Origin: Ignavibacteriaceae bacterium
Lineage (GTDB): Bacteria > Bacteroidota > Ignavibacteria > Ignavibacteriales > Ignavibacteriaceae
Assembly: GCA_013388525.1 (NCBI GenBank)
Contig: JACAFA010000140.1
Span: 1 to 55,820 of the forward strand
DNA: 55,820 nt
Reading direction: 5' to 3'
Translations under genes and position numbers: made by a program
The notes under the pieces: model-generated
Database searches by the model: none
Told to the model about the DNA's origin: nothing
What the model saw: the letters and a program-made list of their open reading frames with translations, nothing else
Part shown: positions 1 through 7,652 of the stretch, in pieces
Layout: each line of letters opens with the position of its first letter
How positions within the stretch are numbered: the first letter of the stretch is position 1

Positions 1-108
1 ATAAAAACAGCAATTGAAGAGGCTATTCTTGATGGCAGAATTGGAAATAATTATGATGAGGCTTTTCAATATCTTCTTCAAATTAAAGAACAGTATATTT
101 CAGAATAA
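1..108 (+). CDS. C-terminal end of a probable CCA tRNA nucleotidyltransferase (partial)
   Basis: An open frame enters from the left edge and stops with TAA at 106-108, giving 35 residues that include AIEEAILDGRIGNNYDEAF. From memory this closely resembles the extreme C-terminus of Bacteroidota HD-domain poly(A) polymerase/CCA-adding enzymes, which often end in AI.(E/D)AILDG.I.N.Y..A. That family adds or repairs the 3' CCA of tRNAs in the cytoplasm. The catalytic domain lies outside the window, so the assignment rests on one short motif and could be wrong. The gene is followed by about 165 bases of AT-rich sequence before the next start. Confidence 0.5.
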   Translation: MKTAIEEAILDGRIGNNYDEAFQYLLQIKEQYISE

Positions 109-275
109 AATAATATCTGATATTAAATTCGACCACTTAAACTATTATTTAGCCGTTTATCTATTATTAGAGAGTTAGAAATCGTCAACAATTATTTTTG
201 TTCAGTAAAATACAACTGATATTAAATAAAAAATGAAATTAAAAGAATAAATCTAAAAATTATGTGGAGTGCAGA

Positions 276-1622
276 ATGCGACAAATTATATTTGGGTTTC
301 TGATTGTAGCGATGAATTTTTCAGTATTCCCGCAAAAAAGCCTTTCGCTTGATGAGGCAATTTCAATAGCGTTAAATAAAAATACAACCCTTCAGAAAAA
401 CCAAAACAATCTGACAACATATGAATCCGGCTTACAGGCAGCTTATGGTAATCTTCTTCCTTCTGTGAGTGCATCCGGCAGCTGGAGATGGACAAGAACT
501 GAAACCGGTGAAAGAACATTTTCATTTGGAGGATCGGTTTTCACTATTCCACAGTCTACCAATGAAAGCAGAGATTACAGCGCCAGTATTGGTACTGACT
601 GGACTTTGTTCGATGGGCTTTCAAATTTTGCAGGCGTATCCCAAAGTCAAACTGACCTTGAATCTGCAAGACTAACTCTAGAAAGATTAAAGCAGGATAT
701 TGTTTTTCAAACTATAAGTCTTTACTACACTGTAATAAATAATTTGCAGGTTCTCAAAGTTAAGGAAGATGACGTTATCTGGAATAAGAAAAACCTTGAA
801 ACGATTGTTGAGAGAAACAAGCTTGGCGCAGTAACACTCGCAGATGTTTATGCACAGGAAGTTCGTTATGGAAATGCAGAATTAGAATTAGTTCGTGCAA
901 AGAATGATCTAGAAACTTCCAAAAGTAACCTGCTTTATTACCTCGGTCTGGATGTCCTTGAGAATTATGTGTTAACTGATACAACTGCAAATGTATCTGA
1001 TGATCAGATGGTGTCGGAATTAATTAATAACGATCGCGATCTTGATGAACTGCTATCCAATGCCCTGAATAACCGCCCTGATTATAAAAGCAGTTTACTC
1101 AATTTAGAATCGGCTTATGATGGAATCACTATTGCTAAGTCAGGTCATTTTCCCCGGCTTTCAAATTCAATTGGTTACAATCTTGGAGCTAACAGGTTAA
1201 GTGATCTTTTCGATAACAGAACTTTTTCTGTGGGTTTATCCTTAAATATTCCAATCTTCAGTGGTTTTTCAGTTTCAAACAGAGTTCAAAGTGCTGAAGT
1301 GCTCGCAATGAACAGAGAGATTGAAATATCAGAGCTGGAAAGACAGATTAAAAAGGATATTCAAAAAACTTTTCTCGATTTGCAGGCAGCTAGTAAAAAT
1401 CTGATTGTTGGAGAGAAGAATGTTATTTCAGCAAGAGAAAATCTTAAGATAGAGTCGGAAAAGTATAATATAGGTTCCGGAAAGCTTCTGGATGTACTAA
1501 TTGCGAATTCCGGATATACGAATGCTTTAACTTTGCTGATTAATTCAAAATTCAGTTATATGGTTCTTGCTAAACAGCTCAGGTATTACCTGGGAATTAT
1601 TGAACCCTCTAGTTATGAATAA
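276..1622 (+). CDS. TolC-family outer-membrane efflux channel
   Basis: This 448-residue protein is an outer-membrane factor of the TolC/OEP family. It has a signal peptide (MRQIIFGFLIVAMNFSVFPQ) followed by the family's opening LSLDEAISIALNKN, and two OEP repeats of long alpha-helical hairpins and short strands (roughly residues 20-220 and 235-445; FSVGLSLNIPIFSGF is a typical barrel strand). I chose the ATG at 276 because GGAG at 266-269 sits six bases upstream. An in-frame GTG at 264 would place that GGAG inside the coding region. It is the first gene of an efflux operon and is followed 23 bases later by the adaptor. It should form the exit duct through the outer membrane; the substrate is unknown. 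Confidence 0.9.
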   Translation: MRQIIFGFLIVAMNFSVFPQKSLSLDEAISIALNKNTTLQKNQNNLTTYESGLQAAYGNLLPSVSASGSWRWTRTETGERTFSFGGSVFTIPQSTNESRDYSASIGTDWTLFDGLSNFAGVSQSQTDLESARLTLERLKQDIVFQTISLYYTVINNLQVLKVKEDDVIWNKKNLETIVERNKLGAVTLADVYAQEVRYGNAELELVRAKNDLETSKSNLLYYLGLDVLENYVLTDTTANVSDDQMVSELINNDRDLDELLSNALNNRPDYKSSLLNLESAYDGITIAKSGHFPRLSNSIGYNLGANRLSDLFDNRTFSVGLSLNIPIFSGFSVSNRVQSAEVLAMNREIEISELERQIKKDIQKTFLDLQAASKNLIVGEKNVISARENLKIESEKYNIGSGKLLDVLIANSGYTNALTLLINSKFSYMVLAKQLRYYLGIIEPSSYE

Positions 1623-1645
1623 ATTTTAAATAGGAGAATAATTAA

Positions 1646-2935
1646 ATGGCTAACGGTACTAAGAAAAAATCCAGGAAAAAATGGTTTATATTCGGTGGCA
1701 TTGGTCTACTAGTGATAGTTCTCATTATAGTTGCTCTTCTCAGTGGAGGAAAAGATGAGATTATATCTGTTCAAACGGAAAAGGTTGAGGAGAGAAACAT
1801 CACTCAAACAGTTTCCGCAACGGGCACAATAAATCCTGAATTCAAAGTTGTAATTACACCTGAGGTAACAGGAGAAGTAATTTCAATTCCTGTAAAAGAA
1901 GGCGATCTTGTCCGAAAAGGTCAGCTTTTAGTTAAAATTAAACCTGATATTTATGTTGCTCAAAAGGAGAAGCTGGAAGCTAACCTCCAATCCGCAAAAG
2001 CAAATTTAAATATCAGGAAAGCCGAGCTTGACAGGGTAACCTCGGAGTACAATCGTACCAAAGAGCTTCATTCCAAAGGATTGGCAAGCGATGCTGAACT
2101 GGAAAATTCAAAAGGGCTTTATCTTACCACAAAAGGTCAGTACGATGTTGCTGAAGCAAATGTAATTCAGAGTGAAGCCTCATTAAAAGAAATAATGGAG
2201 AACCTTTATAAAACAACCATTTATTCTCCTATGGATGGTACAGTTACTCAATTAAATGTTGAAGTTGGCGAAAGAGTTCTGGGCAGCGGATTCACCCAGG
2301 GAACTAATATTATGACTGTTGCAGATTTAAATAATATTGAAGCAAGTGTTGATGTTGATGAAAATGATGTGGTACTCGTTTCTATTGGAGATACTGCAAG
2401 AGTTAAAGTTGATGCTTTTGGCGATAAAGTATTCAAAGGAGTTGTTTCTGAAATTGGCAATAGTGCGCAGACAAGCGGCCTGGGAACCCAGGAGCAGGTT
2501 GTAAACTTCTCTGTAAAAATAAAGTTAATTGATCTAGACCCCGGACTAAGACCCGGAATGTCCTGCAACTCAGAAATTGAAACCGAGACAAAAGCAAAAG
2601 TAATCGCAGTCCCAATTCAAAGTGTAACTGCCCGTACAGAATTTAAATCTGAATCAGGACCCGAAGAAAATGAGGATGAAGCAAATGTTGAAGTTAAGAA
2701 GAAAGAAGAAACCAGCAAGCCAAAAGAAATTGTATTTCTTGTAAACAACAATAAAGTAAAAACAGTTGAAGTTGAAACCGGAATCAGCGATGATAACTAT
2801 ATCGAAATATTGAAGGGCCTAAAAGTAGGTGATGTGGTTGTGACCGGAAGCTATAGAGCTATTTCACGTGAATTAAAAGACGGGGCTACCGTTCGCATCG
2901 AAGATAAAAGAAAAACTCAAAAAGAAGAAAAATAA
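1646..2935 (+). CDS. Periplasmic adaptor (HlyD/MacA family membrane-fusion protein)
   Basis: 429 residues. An N-terminal basic stretch and one membrane anchor (about residues 13-33, FIFGGIGLLVIVLIIVALL) precede the lipoyl/barrel-sandwich half EVTGEVISIPVKEGDLVRKGQ. An alpha-helical hairpin follows (about 105-180), then the second lipoyl half (YSPMDGTVTQLNVEVGERV), a beta-barrel domain, and a membrane-proximal domain ending near EILKGLKVGDVVVTG. A low-complexity Glu/Lys insert (about residues 330-355) lies inside the membrane-proximal region. The start has AGGAG at 1632-1636. It would link the inner-membrane ABC permeases encoded next to the TolC-like channel upstream, as MacA does. Family confidence is high; substrate unknown. 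Confidence 0.92.
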   Translation: MANGTKKKSRKKWFIFGGIGLLVIVLIIVALLSGGKDEIISVQTEKVEERNITQTVSATGTINPEFKVVITPEVTGEVISIPVKEGDLVRKGQLLVKIKPDIYVAQKEKLEANLQSAKANLNIRKAELDRVTSEYNRTKELHSKGLASDAELENSKGLYLTTKGQYDVAEANVIQSEASLKEIMENLYKTTIYSPMDGTVTQLNVEVGERVLGSGFTQGTNIMTVADLNNIEASVDVDENDVVLVSIGDTARVKVDAFGDKVFKGVVSEIGNSAQTSGLGTQEQVVNFSVKIKLIDLDPGLRPGMSCNSEIETETKAKVIAVPIQSVTARTEFKSESGPEENEDEANVEVKKKEETSKPKEIVFLVNNNKVKTVEVETGISDDNYIEILKGLKVGDVVVTGSYRAISRELKDGATVRIEDKRKTQKEEK

Positions 2936-2948
2936 TTGAAAGCGAAAA

Positions 2949-3671
2949 ATGATTCTGATAAATATTGAACATATTGCAAAAATCTATCAGGTTGGTTCTG
3001 AAGAAGTGCACGCTCTCAGAGATGTATCGCTAAAGCTTGAAAAAAATGAATATGTTGCTATCATGGGTCCTTCCGGTTCCGGTAAATCAACTTTAATGAA
3101 TATGCTCGGCTGCCTGGATACCCCAACTTCAGGAAAGTATGAGTTCAAAGGAATCAGTGTGAGTGAAATGTCTGACAACCAGCTTGCTGTTATTCGCAAC
3201 AAAGAAATTGGTTTCGTTTTTCAAACCTTCAACCTTCTTTCCAGGTCAGATGCATTGCATAATGTTGAATTACCCTTGATTTATGCCGGCATAGGAGCTT
3301 CTGAACGAAGAGGAAGAGCAGAGCAGGCATTAATTGATGTCGGCTTAAAAGATAGGATGCATCATAAACCAAATGAGCTTTCCGGTGGACAAAGGCAAAG
3401 AGTGGCAATTGCCCGTGCATTGGTTACACGTCCGTCTATTATTCTGGCTGATGAACCGACGGGTAACCTTGATTCCAAAACCGGTGAAGAAATCATGTAT
3501 CTTTTCCATGAAATTCACGAAAAAGGTAATACGATAATTCTTGTAACTCACGAAGAATACATTGCTGAGCATGCTGCAAGGATTATAAGACTTCGTGATG
3601 GGCTTATTGAATCTGATGAGATTGTAGAAAAAAGATTTATTCCCGAACCAAAGGTTGAGCAAAATAATTAA
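2949..3671 (+). CDS. MacB/LolD-type ABC transporter ATPase
   Basis: 240-residue stand-alone nucleotide-binding subunit. It has a clean Walker A (GPSGSGKST), a Q-loop (FVFQTFNLL), the signature [15 protein letters not shown], Walker B with catalytic Glu ([13 protein letters not shown]) and the H-loop (LVTHEE). This is the MacB/LolD/FtsE subgroup, which powers extrusion through FtsX-like permeases. Here the ATPase is a separate polypeptide, unlike E. coli MacB where it is fused to the permease. It starts 13 bases after the adaptor and is followed 17 bases later by the first permease. It is the only ATPase for the three permeases that follow. Confidence 0.93.
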   Translation: MILINIEHIAKIYQVGSEEVHALRDVSLKLEKNEYVAIMGPSGSGKSTLMNMLGCLDTPTSGKYEFKGISVSEMSDNQLAVIRNKEIGFVFQTFNLLSRSDALHNVELPLIYAGIGASERRGRAEQALIDVGLKDRMHHKPNELSGGQRQRVAIARALVTRPSIILADEPTGNLDSKTGEEIMYLFHEIHEKGNTIILVTHEEYIAEHAARIIRLRDGLIESDEIVEKRFIPEPKVEQNN

Positions 3672-3688
3672 ATACGTCGGTAAAAAAT

Positions 3689-4924
3689 ATGAAAACTTTT
3701 TTATTTGAATTCAAGGAAGGTTTGTTGATTGCTCTGCGCGCAATTCGAGCAAACAAAATCAGGGCTGCTCTTACGATGCTTGGAATTTTCATTGGCATTA
3801 CCGTAGTAGTATTGATGTCAACTGCTATAAAAGGAATTGATAATTCATTTGAATCAGGTATTAGTGCACTGGGATCCGATGTTCTTTACATTGACAAATG
3901 GGCCTGGTTTTCAAATGAAGATTGGTGGAAAATTCGCAACCGGCGCAATATCACGATGGAAGACTATGAGAAATTCAGAGATGCAGCACGACTTCCACTT
4001 GCTACAGCTCCTGTAATTAATTCACGTCAAACAGTAAAATACGGCGACAGACGGGTTGATAATGTATTTCTCAATGGTTCAACCTCCGACTATGTAAGCA
4101 CAACTAATTTTACTTTTGATCAGGGCAGATTTTATTCCGACATAGAAAGCAGAGCATCAAGATATGTTGCAGTAATAGGAAGTGAAATTGCTAAAACGCT
4201 CTTCCCTCGTGGTGATGCTTTGGATAAAACGATTAAGATTGGAGGAGAGAACTTTAAGGTTGTTGGCGTTCTTGCACAGCAGGGAAGTTTTATACTTGGT
4301 CCTTTCAATCCCGATAATCAGGTATTCATTCCAATAGGGACAGTATTTAAAAATTTCATCGGTTCATCTTTTGGCACAATCACAATAAATGTAAGATCGG
4401 TAAGTCCCGCAATGGTTGAGGAAACAAAAGCCGAAGCCGAAGGTTTGATGCGAAAAATAAGAGGATTAAAATTTAATGAAGAGAATGATTTTTCGATCAA
4501 TCAACAGGAAGGATTGATGGAAAACTATAACTCAGTCGTTGGAGTTATTCAGCTTGCAGGTTTATTTATTACCGGCTTATCGTTATTTGTTGGCGCTATC
4601 GGAATTATGAATATTATGTTTGTTTCAGTTCGCGAACGAACCAAAGAAATTGGTCTTCGGAAGGCAATCGGCGCAAAGAGACGTACAATCCTTGCACAGT
4701 TTTTACTCGAATCTTCTGTTATTTGTCTTGTTGGTGGGATGGTAGGACTGCTTGCTGCCGTTCTATTATCTTTTCTTGTTGATCAATTCATAGCTACAAG
4801 TGTTCAAACTGATGCAGTCATTATTGCAATTGCTGTTTCACTTATAACCGGTTTGATATCAGGCCTTGCTCCGGCTTATACTGCGGCTAAACTTGATCCG
4901 GTTGAAGCATTGAGGTATGAATAA
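3689..4924 (+). CDS. MacB/FtsX-type ABC permease (first of three)
   Basis: 411 residues with the MacB permease plan. An N-terminal membrane helix contains the family stretch NKIRAALTMLGIFIGIT. A large periplasmic MacB_PCD-type domain spans about residues 50-270. Three C-terminal helices start at about 285, with the conserved IGIMNIMFVSVRERTKEIGLRKAIGAK loop, and the protein ends DPVEALRYE. Trp-rich periplasmic residues (about 70-85) are not shared with the two later permeases. It overlaps the next gene by one base (TAATG). It probably pairs with one of the next two permeases and the upstream ATPase, and exports through the adaptor and TolC-like channel. Confidence 0.9.
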   Translation: MKTFLFEFKEGLLIALRAIRANKIRAALTMLGIFIGITVVVLMSTAIKGIDNSFESGISALGSDVLYIDKWAWFSNEDWWKIRNRRNITMEDYEKFRDAARLPLATAPVINSRQTVKYGDRRVDNVFLNGSTSDYVSTTNFTFDQGRFYSDIESRASRYVAVIGSEIAKTLFPRGDALDKTIKIGGENFKVVGVLAQQGSFILGPFNPDNQVFIPIGTVFKNFIGSSFGTITINVRSVSPAMVEETKAEAEGLMRKIRGLKFNEENDFSINQQEGLMENYNSVVGVIQLAGLFITGLSLFVGAIGIMNIMFVSVRERTKEIGLRKAIGAKRRTILAQFLLESSVICLVGGMVGLLAAVLLSFLVDQFIATSVQTDAVIIAIAVSLITGLISGLAPAYTAAKLDPVEALRYE

Positions 4925-6156
4925 TGAAAATATTACAAATATTTTCTTTAGCTGTTCAATCATTGCGTAGCAATAAGCTGCGAACCGGGCTGACAATTCT
5001 GGGAATTGTTGTAGGCATTTTTTCAATAATCGTTATTATGACGATTATTACAATGCTTCAAAACAGTATTGACAGCGGGCTTTCAATGTTGAATAAAAAT
5101 ACTTTCCAGATTGAAAAGTTTGATCGTACTCAGAACAGGGGATCGGGCGGCGATCAAAGTTGGAGAAACCGTAAAGATATCACTATTGAACAAGCTTATA
5201 AGCTTAAAGAACTACTTACACAAGCATTATATGTTGGTGCAGAACAGTGGCAATTTGCAAAGGTTGTTAAATACGGCAACAGAGAAACTAATCCAAACAT
5301 AAGTATAGCCGGTGTTACAACCGATGCAATGAGAACCAATAACTGGAACGTTAAAGAGGGAAGGGACTTAAGAGAGACTGATATTGAGTTATCCACCAGT
5401 GTTTGTCTTTTGGGGCAGGATGTTGTTGATAAAATCTTCCCAAATATTGATCCTATTGGTTTACGAGTAAGAGTTGATGGTCAACCGCTTCAGGTTATTG
5501 GTATTTTAGAAAGACAGCCCCAGTTATTTGGTCAGAGCCGTGATAATTATATAGTTATGCCAATTACTTCTTTTCAATCAATGTACGGACGAAGATCTTA
5601 TTCAGTGAATATAACTGTTATGGCCAGAAGTAAAGAGGACTATGATGAAGTAATTGAATCTGCAATTGGTCATATGCGTACAATCCGGAAAGTTGAAGCG
5701 GGTAAAGAAAATGATTTCTCAATATTCAGCAACGAATCACTTATAACGCAGGTTAATGACATTACAAGCGGAGTAAGGATTGGTGCTCTTGTTGTTTCAA
5801 TAGTTGCATTGATTGCAGCTGGTGTCGGAATCATGAATATTATGCTTGTTTCCGTTACCGAAAGAACAAGAGAAATTGGTATTCGAAAAGCTGTTGGTGC
5901 AAAGAAGAGAAATATTCTCGTTCAGTTTTTAATGGAAGCAATTTCTCTTTGTCTTATTGGGGGCATAATAGGTATTACGATTGGTGTGGGTGTTGGAAAT
6001 TTGGCAGGCGGTTTACTAAATGCCGAATCAGCCATACCTTTAGACTGGGTTATAATTGGATTGAGTTTGTGTGTATTCGTTGGTGTTGTATTCGGAACTT
6101 ATCCTGCTTATAAAGCTGCTAATCTTGATCCTATTGAAGCACTCAGGTATGAATAA
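4924..6156 (+). CDS. MacB/FtsX-type ABC permease (second of three)
   Basis: 410 residues with the same plan as its upstream neighbour: N-terminal helix (NKLRTGLTILGIVVGIFS), periplasmic MacB_PCD-type domain (about 45-270), then helices around IAAGVGIMNIMLVSV and the coupling-helix loop TERTREIGIRKAVGAKKRN, ending DPIEALRYE. It is much closer to the next permease (6293-7525) than to the first, with long identical blocks and the same length, so it looks like the product of a local duplication. Its start codon overlaps the previous stop by one base, which suggests translational coupling. A terminator-like hairpin follows the stop. Confidence 0.9.
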   Translation: MKILQIFSLAVQSLRSNKLRTGLTILGIVVGIFSIIVIMTIITMLQNSIDSGLSMLNKNTFQIEKFDRTQNRGSGGDQSWRNRKDITIEQAYKLKELLTQALYVGAEQWQFAKVVKYGNRETNPNISIAGVTTDAMRTNNWNVKEGRDLRETDIELSTSVCLLGQDVVDKIFPNIDPIGLRVRVDGQPLQVIGILERQPQLFGQSRDNYIVMPITSFQSMYGRRSYSVNITVMARSKEDYDEVIESAIGHMRTIRKVEAGKENDFSIFSNESLITQVNDITSGVRIGALVVSIVALIAAGVGIMNIMLVSVTERTREIGIRKAVGAKKRNILVQFLMEAISLCLIGGIIGITIGVGVGNLAGGLLNAESAIPLDWVIIGLSLCVFVGVVFGTYPAYKAANLDPIEALRYE

Positions 6157-6184
6157 AATTTTAATCTGAAAAAATTTTTTTCAT

Positions 6185-6206
6185 CCCGTTTAGCCGGGTT
6201 TTTTTT
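6185..6206 (+). terminator. Short intrinsic-terminator-like hairpin between two permease genes
   Basis: CCCG (6185-6188) pairs with CGGG (6195-6198) around the six-base loop TTTAGC. Eight T residues follow (6199-6206) and an A-rich run precedes it. The stem is only four base pairs, all G-C, so termination may be partial. It lies 28 bases after the second permease and upstream of the third, so it could reduce transcription of the third permease or mark the end of the original operon. Confidence 0.5.
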
Positions 6207-6292
6207 GTTGATTGTTGAGTGGAAATTTTTATTTTTGAATTGTAGTAATCGAATAATTAAGTATTCGATAATTTATCCTCATTAGGTGGACT

Positions 6293-7525
6293 ATGAATTT
6301 TAGTGAGTTATTTACAGTTGCCTTCCAGTCTCTTAAAACAAACAAACTCCGTGCTGCACTGACAATTCTTGGTGTTGTTGTAGGGATCTTTTCAATTATA
6401 GTGATTATGACAATAATTACCATGCTTCAGAACAGCATAGAGAGTGGAGTATCATTCCTGAGTAAAAATACTTTTCAGATTCAAAAATATCCCCCGATTC
6501 AAACAGGCGGTCACAGAAGTATGGAAAAGTATAGAAACCGAAAGGACATTTCTCTTGAAGAATATTACAGGCTGAAGGAGGTTCTGGTGCAGGCAAAATA
6601 TGTTGCCGCCGAACAATCTATGGGTGGTAAAATAGTTAAATATGGTAATAAAGAAACTAACCCTAATATTTTCTTAATTGGAATAACCGCTGAAGCAATG
6701 TATACAAATAACCTTTCAGTGAAAACTGGAAGGGAAATCAGAAACACCGATGTTGAATACAGCACAAATGTTTGTTTGCTCGGAATTGATGTTGTTGAAA
6801 AGTTATTCCCGAATATAGATCCCGTTGGCCAGGAAATAAGAGTTGATAACCGTCCCCTAAAAGTTATTGGTGTGATGGATAAACAACCTTCTCTTTTTGG
6901 TCAAAGTTTTGACAATTATCTGGTAGTTCCTATTACAACATTTCAATCCTTTTATGGAAGAAGGCACCGCAGTATTCAAATTACTGTTATGGCTTATAGT
7001 GATCTTGAATATAATAATACTATAGAAGCAACGATTGGACATATGCGGACTATCCGGAAAGTGCCACCCGGTGAAGAGAATGATTTTGAAATTTTCAGCA
7101 ACTCCTCATTGATTGGTCAAATAAATGATATCACAGAAGGCGTTAGAATTGGTGCAATGGTAATTTCAATTGTTGCCCTCATTGCTGCCGGAGTCGGAAT
7201 AATGAACATTATGCTCGTGTCTGTAACTGAAAGGACCAGAGAAATAGGAATCAGGAAAGCTGTTGGTGCCAAGAAAATCAATATTCTCATTCAGTTTTTA
7301 ATTGAAGCAATTATTCTTTGTCTATTTGGTGGACTGATCGGGATTTTGCTTGGTGTTGGTGTAGGTAATATCGCTGGTTCATTCCTTGAAGCACAAATGG
7401 CTATACCAACTGACTGGGTTTTGATTGGATTAACTCTTTGTGTAATTGTAGGTATAATATTCGGAACTTATCCTGCTTACAAAGCTGCCAATCTCGATCC
7501 TATTGAAGCACTAAGGTACGAATAG
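6293..7525 (+). CDS. MacB/FtsX-type ABC permease (third of three; near-duplicate of the second)
   Basis: 410 residues, aligning without obvious gaps over most of its length to the preceding permease. Both share GIFSIIVIMTIITMLQNSI near the N-terminus, the IGHMRTIRKV stretch, IAAGVGIMNIMLVSVTERT and the ending AANLDPIEALRYE. Divergence is concentrated in the periplasmic domain (for example PPIQTGGHRSMEKYRNRKD against DRTQNRGSGGDQSWRNRKD), which would be expected to determine cargo or adaptor contacts. The start has GGTGG about four bases upstream. It is separated from the operon by 136 bases containing a terminator-like hairpin and no ATPase of its own follows, so it presumably borrows the ATPase at 2949-3671. 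Confidence 0.9.
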   Translation: MNFSELFTVAFQSLKTNKLRAALTILGVVVGIFSIIVIMTIITMLQNSIESGVSFLSKNTFQIQKYPPIQTGGHRSMEKYRNRKDISLEEYYRLKEVLVQAKYVAAEQSMGGKIVKYGNKETNPNIFLIGITAEAMYTNNLSVKTGREIRNTDVEYSTNVCLLGIDVVEKLFPNIDPVGQEIRVDNRPLKVIGVMDKQPSLFGQSFDNYLVVPITTFQSFYGRRHRSIQITVMAYSDLEYNNTIEATIGHMRTIRKVPPGEENDFEIFSNSSLIGQINDITEGVRIGAMVISIVALIAAGVGIMNIMLVSVTERTREIGIRKAVGAKKINILIQFLIEAIILCLFGGLIGILLGVGVGNIAGSFLEAQMAIPTDWVLIGLTLCVIVGIIFGTYPAYKAANLDPIEALRYE

Positions 7526-7652
7526 GAGTTTTATCCTTTAACTATCTATCAAGTTATTGATAATTGTTAAAATTTTATGGGGCATTTTATTTTATAGACT
7601 TGATAATGGAAGTATGTAAATTTAGATTGTTTATAAAAACATTATCAGCTTC

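Noticed and set aside
264..275. In-frame GTG start at 264 for the TolC-like gene
   Set aside because: GGAG at 266-269 fits the ATG at 276 as ribosome-binding site, and the residues added by the GTG would spoil the signal peptide.
4924..7525. Insertion-sequence or composite-transposon origin for the duplicated permeases
   Set aside because: There is no transposase, terminal inverted repeat or target duplication around the two copies; simple tandem duplication explains the pattern.
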